Source: an uncultured Oscillospiraceae bacterium
GTDB lineage: Bacteria; Bacillota; Clostridia; Oscillospirales; Ruminococcaceae
Direction: 5' to 3'
Assembly: GCA_910578965.1 (NCBI GenBank)
Contig: CAJTSP010000008.1
Location: forward strand, 1-37,346
Length of the DNA stretch: 37,346 nt
Positions 17,129 to 24,954 of this stretch are shown in pieces (the stretch's first letter is position 1; each line of letters opens with the position of its first letter). Both the position numbers and the translations under genes were made by a program. Below the pieces are notes generated by a model. The model saw nothing but the letters and a program-made list of their open reading frames with translations. It was not told the DNA's origin and searched no databases.

Positions 17129-17265
17129 GCCGGGAGCGGGGCCCGGACGCCGGCGGCCAAAGGGGGCCGGGCCGGTTTATCCGCGGCCGCCAAAGGGGCC
17201 CGTCCTGGCGCCGGCCTGCCCGGCCGACAACCGGGCTGCAACACCCTGAAAGGAAGTGCAAACCT

Positions 17266-18279
17266 ATGAAACGCCGCAGCTTACACAAAACCGCCGCGGC
17301 CCTTGCCCTGGCGCTGGCCTTTGGCCTTTGCTTCGCCGCCTGCGGCGAAAAGGAGCCGGAGGATTACGGCATCGAGGTGGAGGGCCCCAAGCGTACCAGT
17401 GCGCCCGCGCCCTCGCAGACGGCCAGCAGCACTGCCCAGCCGGAGGGTATCGTTTGGGCCCTTGAGCCCCGCGCCGACATAGAGATCACCCGCTCGCTGG
17501 CCGATTACGACCCGCCCGCTTCGGGCAACCTGCCGCAGCAGGGGCAGCTTGCCTTTTTTACACAAAACGGCAGCAGTGGGGTTGTTGATTTTTCGGGCGG
17601 CATCCTGGTGCCCGCGTCCGAGAATGTGGAGTGGTGCCCTGTTTGTGGTATTGCCGGCGTGGCGGACCACCGTGTGTTTGACGGCGGGGGCAATGTGCGC
17701 ACCGACACCGGCCACGGCGCCGCCCTAGAGCCCTATGTGTATGATGAGGTCAGCGGGCAGGCCTATGCCAGCGCCTTTGGCACCTATATACCCTGGGCCG
17801 AGCAGCACGAGGCTTCTTCCGGCTACGAGATGGCGCCGGTGGTGCGCATCACCCGGCTGGGGGAGGACGATTTTGGCTTTTCGTTTGTGCAGGAGGGCGG
17901 CGCCGAGTACCCGGCCGAGGTGGAGGAAACAGGCAGCTTTCTGCTGCTGAACAAAACCACCGGCCTGCCGGTAAACAGCCAGAGATATACTGCCTACGAG
18001 CTGCGGGCAAACCTTTTTACGGTGCAGCAGAACGGCCTGTGGGGCTGTGTGGACGGTGAGGGCAACGAGCTGCTTGCCTGTACATACCTGGAGTTGCGCC
18101 CCTTTGTGGACGGGGTGGCTGCCGCCCGCACCGACGCCGGCTGGGGCTTTGTAGACCTGGAGGGCCGTCCCTATACCCCCATGGAATTCCTTGGCGCGGC
18201 CAGCGCCTTTGAAGGCCGGGCCTGGGTTAAAACCGCGGAGGGCTGGGGTGTTATCGAGCTGGCCCAAAACCCAGCCTGA
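17266..18279 (+). CDS. WG-repeat-like lipoprotein of unknown function
   Basis: A 337-residue exported lipoprotein. Residues 1-26 are a lipoprotein signal peptide: MKRRS, a hydrophobic core, and a lipobox CFAAC giving Cys26 as the lipidation site. A short Pro/Ser/Thr-rich linker follows (about 40-65). The C-terminal third contains WG-type repeats: NGLWGCVDGEGNELL, AGWGFVDLEGRPY and EGWGVIEL, each built as WGxxxxxG with a beta-strand. WG (KWG) repeats occur in many uncharacterised bacterial surface proteins and are thought to form repetitive beta structures. AAAGGAAG precedes ATG 17266. The upstream 137 bp show no promoter. Function unknown; likely extracytoplasmic and membrane-anchored. Confidence 0.8.
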   Translation: MKRRSLHKTAAALALALAFGLCFAACGEKEPEDYGIEVEGPKRTSAPAPSQTASSTAQPEGIVWALEPRADIEITRSLADYDPPASGNLPQQGQLAFFTQNGSSGVVDFSGGILVPASENVEWCPVCGIAGVADHRVFDGGGNVRTDTGHGAALEPYVYDEVSGQAYASAFGTYIPWAEQHEASSGYEMAPVVRITRLGEDDFGFSFVQEGGAEYPAEVEETGSFLLLNKTTGLPVNSQRYTAYELRANLFTVQQNGLWGCVDGEGNELLACTYLELRPFVDGVAAARTDAGWGFVDLEGRPYTPMEFLGAASAFEGRAWVKTAEGWGVIELAQNPA

Positions 18280-18327
18280 CCCCGGCTCAAAATGGATGGC
18301 CGCGGCCCGAAAGGGCTCGGCTGCGGC

Positions 18328-18369
18328 AAAAAATCCCCCCGCGCACGGCTGGCCATGCGCGGGGGTTTT
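18328..18369. terminator. Bidirectional terminator between the lipoprotein and dnaI-like genes
   Basis: CCCCCGCGCA (18336-18345) pairs with TGCGCGGGGG (18356-18365), followed by TTTT and preceded by A6T. Both converging transcripts have a U-rich tail. Confidence 0.88.
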
Positions 18370-18443
18370 GCGTGTGGGGGCAAGCCTCAAAAAGAGCAGG
18401 GCGGGCTGTGCAGGGGCCGCGCTTTGAAGCGGGGCGGGCTATA

Positions 18444-19415
18444 TCAGCCGTGCAGCAACTGCCGCACATCCTCACCCAAAAACTCCACCGGCTCGCAGCT
18501 ACCGGAAAGCCGGCTCGCGATTTTTTCGGTATACCGCTGCTCCAGCAGCGCGCTGTCCACAATGTTGGTGGTGTAGATGGTGGGTGCGCTGCGGGCCATG
18601 CGGGTGTTTACAAGGGTATAAAAGCAGCTCATTGAATAGCCGGTAAAGCTTTCGGTGCCGAGGTCGTCCAAGATCAGCAGGTCGGCCTCCAGCATCGCGT
18701 CCATCAAGGGGCTTTCGTCCTCAAACCGGGATTTATCCAACTGGGCGCACATTTCCTGCGCGCTGATGTATACCACGTCAAAACCCTTGTCCAGCACGGC
18801 TCCTGCAATCGCCAGGGCGGCGTGGGTCTTGCCCAGGCCGGCGTTGCCGTACAGCAGCAGGCTGGTGCTCTTGGGGCCAAACTGTTCAGAATACTCGCGC
18901 AGGGCAGCCAGCGTGCGGCCCATGTAATCGCGTACGGTGCAGCCAAGGGCCGGGTCGGGAGTGTCGGGGTACACGGAGGCGTTTAGGCTGTCAAAGCTGC
19001 TCACGGCCAGGGCGCTGTGCCGGGCCAGCTCCTCCCGGCGCAGGGCGCGGGCCAGCCTGTTTACGCAGGGGCAGGCCCGCCCGCCGCTGCGCCCGGTGTC
19101 CTGGCACTGGGCACAGGCATAGCGGGGCCTCAGTTGCTCGGGGCTGCAGCCGTTTTGCCGCAGCAGGGCCTCCACCGCCTGCCACGCTGCCTGCGCGGCC
19201 TCTTTTGCGGCGTTTACCGCCTCGGGGGAGGCCCCGCAGGCGGCCAGCCGCGCCGGCTCCAGCCCGGCACGGCGGGCTTTGTCCTGTGCGCCGGCCAGGG
19301 CAGGGATCGCCTCTTCGGCCCGCCGGCGGGCCGCCAAGGCCTGGGTTACCGCCCGCTGGCGGCGGGCCGCTACCTCGCTGCGGGCGGCAAAAAGCAGTTG
19401 TGTGCGGGTGCGCAT
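18444..19415 (-). CDS. DnaI/DnaC-like AAA+ helicase loader
   Basis: A 323-residue AAA+ ATPase. The N-terminal about 90 residues are Ala/Arg-rich helices. A zinc-type Cys group follows (CAQC at 101-104, then CPC at 115-117), as in DnaI. Walker A is GNAGLGKTH (190-198) and Walker B LLILDDLGTE (246-255). YTTNIVDSALLEQRY and the final SRLSGS are typical of DnaC/DnaI/IstB ATPases. It should load the replicative helicase onto DNA at origins or stalled forks. Start 19415 is chosen because GGGAGG lies 9 nt upstream; an in-frame ATG 45 bp further up lies inside dnaD. The dnaD stop is only 4 nt away, so the two form an operon. No transposase is adjacent, so an IstB assignment is unlikely. Confidence 0.9.
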   Translation of the reverse strand: MRTRTQLLFAARSEVAARRQRAVTQALAARRRAEEAIPALAGAQDKARRAGLEPARLAACGASPEAVNAAKEAAQAAWQAVEALLRQNGCSPEQLRPRYACAQCQDTGRSGGRACPCVNRLARALRREELARHSALAVSSFDSLNASVYPDTPDPALGCTVRDYMGRTLAALREYSEQFGPKSTSLLLYGNAGLGKTHAALAIAGAVLDKGFDVVYISAQEMCAQLDKSRFEDESPLMDAMLEADLLILDDLGTESFTGYSMSCFYTLVNTRMARSAPTIYTTNIVDSALLEQRYTEKIASRLSGSCEPVEFLGEDVRQLLHG

Positions 19416-19419
19416 CGGC

Positions 19420-20322
19420 TCAGTCCTCCCGTGTAATGCGCAGAGGGCGGCGCGCCCCATGCTGCAAAAAATTGTTGCCGGATGGGCTTTTGCGGTCTAC
19501 CCGCAGGTTGGCCGCGGCAAGCGCCCCGCCGCCCCGTACATCCTGCGGGGTACGCCAGCCCCGGCCGTACCAGCTTTTTAAGATGCCGTTGAGGTAGCGG
19601 ATTTCCTTTTTGTCCTCGGCGTGGGCCGCAGCCTCCCGTATCATCGCGTCATCAAAACCGTATTCCTCATACCAGCGCTGGATCATCCGCTTGTCGGCCA
19701 GGCGCAGGCTGTCCGGCGCAAGGCCCAGCAGCGAGGCGGCCTGCTCCTCCCGCTGGCGCCGCAGGCTCAGTAGCAGCAGGTAGCGCTCGGCATCCTCGCC
19801 GCTGTCCACCCCGGCCTCCCTCCAGCGGGCGAGCTCCCGTTCCAGCGCGGCAACGCCGGCCCGCGCGCTGCCGGCCAGGTGGGCGCAGCATAAAAGGATC
19901 ATCTCGGGCGCATAGCCTTCGTTGACATACAGCGACACCAGGCGCTGGGCATCCTTGGGGCCCAGGGCCCGGCCCAGGTTCCGCTGGGCCTCGCCGGTAA
20001 GGGTAGCAACCATGGGGTCGCGCAGGGCGGCCAGGTTCATCTCCTCCTGGGTCAACACCGGCGCGGGCGCGGCAGGCAGGGGGGCCGAGCCGCGCTGCGC
20101 CTCCAGCAGCCCGGCGCCTGCCCACCATTTCAGCGCGTCCTCGGCTGCACGCTGGCTTTTTAGGCGCAGCGCGTGGGCGATGTCCCGCGGGTCGGTACTG
20201 CCCGATGCCAGGATATACAAGGCTACCCGCACGCAGTTTTCGTCCGCGCGGGCAAGCTGGGTAAAGATTAGCTGCGGGACGGCAACCGAGTCGCCGTTTT
20301 GGCAGAGCAGGCGGTAGGTCAT
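19420..20322 (-). CDS. DnaD-domain primosomal/replication initiation protein
   Basis: A 300-residue protein with an N-terminal winged-helix-like region (about 1-75) and one or two DnaD/DnaB_2 domains (about 105-175 and 200-275). The second ends YLNGILKSWYGRGW, the conserved YxxxIxxxW motif that binds single-stranded DNA. DnaD proteins work with DnaB and DnaI in Firmicutes helicase loading, and the gene directly precedes the DnaI-like loader with a 4-nt gap. Start ATG 20322 has GAGG 9 nt upstream; a second in-frame ATG (20337) is possible. A weak minus-strand promoter (TATACA, 17 bp, TATGCT; complement of 20399-20427) lies about 75 bp upstream. Confidence 0.88.
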   Translation of the reverse strand: MTYRLLCQNGDSVAVPQLIFTQLARADENCVRVALYILASGSTDPRDIAHALRLKSQRAAEDALKWWAGAGLLEAQRGSAPLPAAPAPVLTQEEMNLAALRDPMVATLTGEAQRNLGRALGPKDAQRLVSLYVNEGYAPEMILLCCAHLAGSARAGVAALERELARWREAGVDSGEDAERYLLLLSLRRQREEQAASLLGLAPDSLRLADKRMIQRWYEEYGFDDAMIREAAAHAEDKKEIRYLNGILKSWYGRGWRTPQDVRGGGALAAANLRVDRKSPSGNNFLQHGARRPLRITRED

Positions 20323-20590
20323 GGGCAGAGTCCTCATCTCATTGGCAGGCGGCGGGGCCGGACGGGCCCCGGTGCGCTCCACTGCCGGGCTATATCTAAG
20401 CATACCACAAAAGGGCGCTTTTGTATAGCGCGGGGGCTCCACTGCCCGGGCCCGGCGGGGCCGGTGCAATCGGGCGCGGCAGGGGAGGCCCGGGCAGCCA
20501 TGCCCCGCAGCAGCGGGGCTTTTGGCGTGTGCGGCAGCCAAAAGGGCCTTGCCCTGCCGTAAATTTGGCGGGAAAAAACCGCAAAAGGTG

Positions 20591-20619
20591 TTGACAATCC
20601 TGCCCGCGCTTGCTATAAT
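20591..20619 (+). promoter_or_regulatory. Consensus promoter of tRNA-Ala
   Basis: A perfect TTGACA (20591-20596), 17-bp spacer and perfect TATAAT (20614-20619). It is the only fully consensus promoter in the window. Confidence 0.93.
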
Positions 20620-20670
20620 AAGCAAGCAGTCGGGTGAGGCCCTGTTGGGGGTGCTGCCAGGCTGGCCCGT

Positions 20671-20746
<76 letters not shown>

Positions 20747-20754
20747 CATTATCG

Positions 20755-20787
20755 AAATCCGAACCCATTGGGTTCGGATTTTGTGTT
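20755..20787 (+). terminator. Terminator after tRNA-Ala
   Basis: A perfect 12-bp stem (20755-20766 with 20770-20781), ATT loop, then TTGTGTTT. Confidence 0.9.
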
Positions 20788-20831
20788 TATGGCATAAAGC
20801 CTGCGCCCTGTAAAAGACACTGCGGTAGGGG

Positions 20832-20863
20832 AGGCGGGAGCCGAAGGGCTTCCCGCCTTTTTT
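20832..20863 (+). terminator. Second plus-strand terminator downstream of tRNA-Ala
   Basis: An 8-bp stem (20832-20839 with 20851-20858) extended by GCC/GGC around a one-base bulge, GAAG loop, followed by T6 (20858-20863). It may back up the tRNA terminator. The remaining 20864-20980 shows nothing I can support. Confidence 0.75.
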
Positions 20864-20980
20864 CGGTTACCGCCCAGCGCGGGCTTCCCGCTGGCGGCAG
20901 GCCAGGCCCGTGCGGGAGAAACCGCGTTGCCCCCCTATGGGAGCCCCGGCTCCCAGCTTTTGCCCGGCAAAAGATTTTCC

Positions 20981-21009
20981 TTGCTTTTTTGCCGTAAATG
21001 GAATACAAT
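20981..21009 (+). promoter_or_regulatory. Promoter of the small membrane protein gene
   Basis: TTGCTT (20981-20986), a 17-bp spacer and TACAAT (21004-21009), 57 bp before ATG 21067. Confidence 0.65.
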
Positions 21010-21066
21010 CGCAGATAAACCAACTACAGCCTGTGGGTATGGGGCTTATGGCAGGGAGGAAAAGCT

Positions 21067-21369
21067 ATGGAATGGACGCAGATGGTTTTATATGCCGCGG
21101 CGGCGATGCTGCTGCTGGTGCTGCTGTGCTGGCTGGGCAACCTGCTCCTGGTCTTTCGCGGCAGGCCCTCCAGCATGCTGCTTAGCCGGCTGATGTATCT
21201 TTTGGCAATCCCCGCGGTGGTTCTGGTTTCGGTGCGCAGCGCGGTGGTTTACAGCGAAAAGACCATGCTTGCGGCGGATATGGTCGTTTTGGTTTGTATC
21301 ATCGTATCTTATGTGCGGCTGGAGCGCACACATAAATATGGCGAGCCGGAGGAGCCTAAGGAGGATTGA
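21067..21369 (+). CDS. Small three-helix membrane protein of unknown function
   Basis: A 100-residue protein with three predicted membrane helices (about 5-29, 38-58 and 68-86) and a short charged C-terminal tail (RLERTHKYGEPEEPKED). GGGAGG lies before ATG 21067 and it has its own promoter. The size, three helices and a conserved-looking ADMVVLVCIIVSYVRLER end give a faint resemblance to MrpF/MnhF antiporter subunits. No other Mrp genes are near, so I do not assign it. Function unknown. Confidence 0.7.
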   Translation: MEWTQMVLYAAAAMLLLVLLCWLGNLLLVFRGRPSSMLLSRLMYLLAIPAVVLVSVRSAVVYSEKTMLAADMVVLVCIIVSYVRLERTHKYGEPEEPKED

Positions 21370-21400
21370 CAATCCTGCGCCGGCTTTTTGGGCTGGCGGC

Positions 21401-21468
21401 AAAAAAACGCGCCAAAACCCGCGCCGGCCCAGGCAGATGAGCGCCTGGGCCGGCGCGGGTTTTGGCGC
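21401..21468 (-). terminator. 26-bp perfect inverted repeat acting as minus-strand terminator
   Basis: The arms 21409-21434 and 21443-21468 are perfect 26-bp reverse complements around an 8-nt loop. On the minus strand the hairpin is followed by G and T7 (A7 at 21401-21407), so it should stop the gene at 21526-22182. On the plus strand no T-run follows, though it could still block read-through from 21067-21369. Confidence 0.85.
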
Positions 21469-21525
21469 AGGCTGCCTTTGCCGCTTTGCGGCGCGGCTGC
21501 CCTGTATTTTTGCGGGCTTTTGCTT

Positions 21526-22182
21526 TTATACGCCGCCGCCCCAGCCGTGCATATCATCCACAGGGCTGTTGCCGGGCTGCCGGGAGGCAGCATCCTCGGG
21601 GTGGCCGCGCAGCTCGGCCATCAGGGCCTCCATTTCTTCCGGCGAAAGGCTTGCTTTCAGCTTGGCCATGGCGCTGTCCAGATCCTTTTTTGCGCCGGCA
21701 GCATTGCCTTTGGCCCAGCCGGCCTCTTGCTTATAAACGGCCTGACGCAGCTTTTCGGCATACTCCCGGCCGGTGGGGGCAGGCGCAGAAGGGACGCCGG
21801 CCACTGCCGCCATCAAGGCCAAAACAATCTTGACGGCAACCAGCGCCCGGCTCACGCTCGGGAATTCGGTGCTGACGCCGGCCAGGTACAGCTCGGAAAA
21901 GGCGCCGAAAAATATGAGCTGATAGACGGTATAGAGGCCAAAAAAGCCAAAGGCGGCCGCACAGCCACGGTTGGTGGCCCAGCCCTGGGGGTGCCCCCAG
22001 CACCAGACAAGGGCGGCCAACATCACTGCGCAGAAGGCCAGCTCGCCGATGACCATGCCGGGCCAGGCAGCCGGGCCGGCTGCAAGCACGCCCCGTAAAA
22101 GCCAAAGCTGGCCGGCAATGATGAGAAACAGGCAGGCCACGACGGTGCCGCATTTGGCCTGGGGAGTGTTCGTTTTTTCCAA
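21526..22182 (-). CDS. Four-helix membrane protein with soluble C-terminal tail, unknown
   Basis: A 218-residue protein with four predicted membrane helices (about 12-34, 41-62, 74-95, 112-130). A hydrophilic tail follows with a helical, Ala/Lys/Glu-rich segment (about 138-193, containing KKDLDSAMAKLKASLSPEEM) and a Gly-rich end (HGWGGGV). Start is taken as TTG 22182, because AGAGGAGG lies 8 nt upstream; an upstream in-frame ATG at 22251 overlaps the promoter -10. I recognise no family. The promoter is at 22251-22279 on the minus strand and transcription ends in the 26-bp hairpin. It diverges from the 22429 gene. Confidence 0.7.
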   Translation of the reverse strand: MEKTNTPQAKCGTVVACLFLIIAGQLWLLRGVLAAGPAAWPGMVIGELAFCAVMLAALVWCWGHPQGWATNRGCAAAFGFFGLYTVYQLIFFGAFSELYLAGVSTEFPSVSRALVAVKIVLALMAAVAGVPSAPAPTGREYAEKLRQAVYKQEAGWAKGNAAGAKKDLDSAMAKLKASLSPEEMEALMAELRGHPEDAASRQPGNSPVDDMHGWGGGV

Positions 22183-22250
22183 AAGGTCGCCCTCCTCTAA
22201 ACGGAGGAAAAGCCGGCAGGCCGGCCGATCCCCGGGTGGATGTTTCCCCA

Positions 22251-22279
22251 ACTATACCATATCCTTTTGTACGGGGCAA
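22251..22279 (-). promoter_or_regulatory. Promoter of the four-helix membrane protein gene
   Basis: On the minus strand, TTGCCC (complement of 22274-22279), a 17-bp spacer and TATAGT (complement of 22251-22256). Confidence 0.65.
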
Positions 22280-22329
22280 GCCTGTTCTGGGCCGGACCCT
22301 TTGTTTTTTACCCAAAAAACCTGCCGGAT

Positions 22330-22358
22330 TTGCTATTCTTTCGGCATTCCTGTATAAT
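22330..22358 (+). promoter_or_regulatory. Promoter of the 22429-24534 gene pair
   Basis: TTGCTA (22330-22335), a 17-bp spacer and TATAAT (22353-22358) with TG just before it. It lies about 70 bp before ATG 22429. Confidence 0.78.
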
Positions 22359-22428
22359 GGGCTTGCGCATCACAATGAAGCCCGGTCCCCCGGCTGCGGC
22401 CCGCGAGGGTCAAAAGGAGACGCCAACT

Positions 22429-23088
22429 ATGGGAGAAATATTTATCCGGCTTGCCTACGGTATCATGATCGTGGGGGCTATCCTTTGTTTTGCTTTTTCA
22501 AAAAATCACCAGCGCGATCTCCGGCGCGCGGCTAACGAGTTTGCGCTGGCCTTTGTAAAGCTTTCCAACTTTGTCTGCCCTAAGCCGCCCCGGGAAGGGC
22601 TGCGGGTGCGCGCGCTGCCGGGCGGCGGTGTCGAGGCGCTGCCGTTGGCCGAGCAGCCGGAGGGCATCCGGCGGCTGGCCGAGCGGGCGAACGCGCCCGA
22701 GGCCGTGGAGCTGTTTGCCCAGGCGGACGCCGCTGCCGCGCTGGTAAGCCGCCGGTCGAGCTTTAACCGGACCCAGCGGGCGCAGTTCCAGGAGCCGGTG
22801 GACCGGCTTTTGCTGCTGGCCCAGACCTTTCTGCGCGGCTGTGAGAACCTTGGCACCGTCAATACCGAACAGCGCCGGGCCGATTTTGACAGTTTTTTGT
22901 TTGAACAGCCCCAGCACCGCATGGTGCTGATCAAGCGGATTACAGGCGACCTGGCCGACGAGTACCGCAGCCTCAACAAGCGATATGCCGCCGAGATGGA
23001 GCGAATCGAGGCCGAAGAGCAGGAGGCCCGCCGCAGGCGGCCCGGGGCGGCCGGCGCGCCCAAAACGGGCGGCGGCGCGGGCCGCTGA
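22429..23088 (+). CDS. Membrane-anchored protein of unknown function, upstream of the regulator
   Basis: A 219-residue protein with one N-terminal membrane helix (about 5-24, LAYGIMIVGAILCFAF). A largely helical, charged cytoplasmic or extracytoplasmic domain follows, ending in a Glu/Arg-rich coil (about 175-205) and a Gly/Ala/Pro tail. AAAAGGAGA precedes ATG 22429. The next gene, an AAA+ regulator, starts 12 bp after its stop with its ribosome site between them, so the two are co-transcribed. No known family is recognised. It might signal to the regulator, but nothing in the sequence proves this. Confidence 0.7.
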   Translation: MGEIFIRLAYGIMIVGAILCFAFSKNHQRDLRRAANEFALAFVKLSNFVCPKPPREGLRVRALPGGGVEALPLAEQPEGIRRLAERANAPEAVELFAQADAAAALVSRRSSFNRTQRAQFQEPVDRLLLLAQTFLRGCENLGTVNTEQRRADFDSFLFEQPQHRMVLIKRITGDLADEYRSLNKRYAAEMERIEAEEQEARRRRPGAAGAPKTGGGAGR

Positions 23089-23100
23089 ACAGGAGGCCGA

Positions 23101-24534
23101 ATGCCCATGCTCAAACGAACCCCCGTCTACCTGACAAAGGCCGGACGGGATACCAAGGAGCCGGAGCCTTTTCGGGAGTCGCTCGAGGCGATTTTTGAGG
23201 CGTCCTACGACGGTATCTATATCACCGACGGCGAGGCCGTTACCATCATGGTCAATAAGAGCTACGAATCGGTCAGCGGGCTGCGGCGGGAGGACATGCT
23301 GGGCCAGAGCATGCACGACCTGGTGAACCGGCATGTGATTTCCCAGTCGGGCACGCTGCTTGCGCTGGAACGGCGCGAGGCGGTAACGATAGAGCAGGTT
23401 TTCCGTACCGGCAAGCGGGCCATCATTACCAGCACCCCGATCTTTAACGAGAAGGATCAGATTGTGATGGTGGTAACCAATGTGCGGGATGTAACCGAGC
23501 TGTACAGCCTGCAGAAGGAGCTGGCGGAAAGCCGCGAGCGCAACCAGCAGTATTACACCGAGCTGGAGCTGCTGCGCCGGCGGGTGGGCCGCAACGAGCG
23601 CATGATCGCCGAAGACCCCGCCATGAAGGCGGTGCTGCGGGTGGCCGACAAGGTGGCCGAGCTGGACATCCCGGTACTGCTGCAGGGCGAAACCGGCTGT
23701 GGGAAACAGGAGCTGGCCCGGTATATCGTTTCAAAAAGCCGGCGGCGTAAGGAAAAATTTATTGAGGTGAACTGCTCGGCCTATTCGGAGGAAATGCTGG
23801 AGCGGGAGTTGTTTGGCGCGGCGGACACAACAGGCGGCGGCACGGGCAAGATCGGCATTTTTGAGCTTGCCAACGGCGGTACCGTGCTGCTGCGCGAGGT
23901 GGGAGAGCTGTCTGCCGGGCTGCAAATGCGGCTGGTGCGGCTGATGCAGGCCCACCTGCTGAGCCGGGTGGGCGGCAGCGTGCCGCAAACGGTGGACGTG
24001 CGCCTGCTGGCCAGCACCTGTACCGACCTGAAAAAGCTGGTGGCAGAGCGGAGGTTCCGCGAGGATTTGTACTACCTGCTCAACGTGCTGCCCATCCAGA
24101 TGCTGCCCCTGCGCCAGCGCAGGGAGGACATCATCCCCCTGGCCGAGGAGTTCTGCATCCAGACCAACAAAAAATACCATCGCCGCAAGCGGTTCAGCCA
24201 GATGGCGCTGCTGGCGATGAAAAGCTATTCCTGGCCGGGCAACCTGCAGGAGCTGCACAATGTGGTGGAATCCGCCATGATCCTGAGCAGTGACGAGATC
24301 ATAGACCCGGAAGACCTTGCCATCTACACCGGCCGCAACCCCACGAGAGGGTCGGCGGCCAGCTTTGGCGAGCCTGTAGACCTCAAACGGATGGTAGAGG
24401 ACATGGAGCTGAAATACATCCGGAATGCCTACCAAAAGTTCGGCAATGTACGGGACGCGGCCCGGAGCTTGGGGATGGATCCCTCTACCTTTGTGCGCAA
24501 GCGGAAAAAGCTGGAAGGCCGCGGCGAGGGATAG
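23101..24534 (+). CDS. PAS-AAA+-Fis HTH regulator with degenerate sigma54-activator core
   Basis: A 477-residue enhancer-binding-protein relative. It has a PAS domain (about 24-132), a linker helix (133-165), an AAA+ domain (about 168-395) and a C-terminal Fis-type HTH (about 445-470, GNVRDAARSLGMDPSTFVRK). Walker A is GETGCGKQ (196-203). Three core elements are altered. The GAFTGA loop reads ADTTGGGTGK (241-250). The Walker B Asp is Arg265 (GGTVLLREVGEL). The second R-finger Arg is Leu327 (FREDLYYLLNV instead of YYRLNV). It may thus not hydrolyse ATP or contact sigma54 normally. AGGAGG lies 4 nt before ATG 23101 and 10 nt before an in-frame ATG 23107; either could be the start. It precedes the 4-hydroxybutyrate genes, so a 4-carbon acid or CoA ester may be its signal (inference). 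Confidence 0.9.
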   Translation: MPMLKRTPVYLTKAGRDTKEPEPFRESLEAIFEASYDGIYITDGEAVTIMVNKSYESVSGLRREDMLGQSMHDLVNRHVISQSGTLLALERREAVTIEQVFRTGKRAIITSTPIFNEKDQIVMVVTNVRDVTELYSLQKELAESRERNQQYYTELELLRRRVGRNERMIAEDPAMKAVLRVADKVAELDIPVLLQGETGCGKQELARYIVSKSRRRKEKFIEVNCSAYSEEMLERELFGAADTTGGGTGKIGIFELANGGTVLLREVGELSAGLQMRLVRLMQAHLLSRVGGSVPQTVDVRLLASTCTDLKKLVAERRFREDLYYLLNVLPIQMLPLRQRREDIIPLAEEFCIQTNKKYHRRKRFSQMALLAMKSYSWPGNLQELHNVVESAMILSSDEIIDPEDLAIYTGRNPTRGSAASFGEPVDLKRMVEDMELKYIRNAYQKFGNVRDAARSLGMDPSTFVRKRKKLEGRGEG

Positions 24535-24541
24535 GCCGGCT

Positions 24542-24667
24542 GTTGTTGCAAAAATAAAACAAGCTGCAAAAACGCAACGCAAAAAATAATTTTTGGAAAA
24601 ACAAAAAATAAACGCACAGAGGATTAAAATTACAAAACAGCACAGGCGGGTTTGTTGCAATATTGCA
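24542..24667. promoter_or_regulatory. AT-rich regulatory region with palindrome and repeated TTGTTGCAA
   Basis: The 24535-24954 gap is sharply AT-rich against its GC-rich surroundings and carries no gene I can support. TTGTTGCAA occurs at 24543-24551 and 24652-24660. The second copy runs into a perfect 12-bp palindrome, TGCAATATTGCA (24656-24667). A spaced dyad with TGCAAA and CGCAACGC lies between. These are plausible operators for the regulator encoded just upstream. Confidence 0.5.
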
Positions 24668-24804
24668 TCATGCCTGCCTGTTTTATTGTCTAAAATGAAA
24701 AAAACCTAAAAAAACCGGCAGGATTTTTGGGTGTTTTACACGAAAAAAACCACAAAAACACACCCAACAGATTTAGACAACCTCCTGAAAAACCCCCCGG
24801 CTTA

Positions 24805-24833
24805 TTTACATTCGATTTTTTGTCCCATAAAAT
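24805..24833 (+). promoter_or_regulatory. Sigma-A-type promoter of the 4-hydroxybutyrate operon
   Basis: TTTACA (24805-24810), a 17-bp spacer and TAAAAT (24828-24833). The leader to ATG 24955 is about 115 nt. I find no convincing -24/-12 (GG-N10-GC) element in the gap, which fits a regulator that does not use sigma54. Confidence 0.6.
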
Positions 24834-24954
24834 CAAAGTATCGCAGCCCCAAGCTGTGGAAAGCAGTGATGCGCAAAAAGAAGGATGTTTTCCCGGGGTA
24901 CCGAACAGATTTGTGGCTATAAGCGATGAAACATACGCAGAGAGGAGAACAATC

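Noticed and set aside
18444..19415. IstB transposition helper rather than a DnaI-like loader
   Set aside because: It lies in an operon with dnaD, has the zinc-type Cys group of DnaI, and no transposase is adjacent.
21067..21369. Assignment as MrpF/MnhF antiporter subunit
   Set aside because: Only size and helix count agree; no other Mrp subunit gene is nearby.
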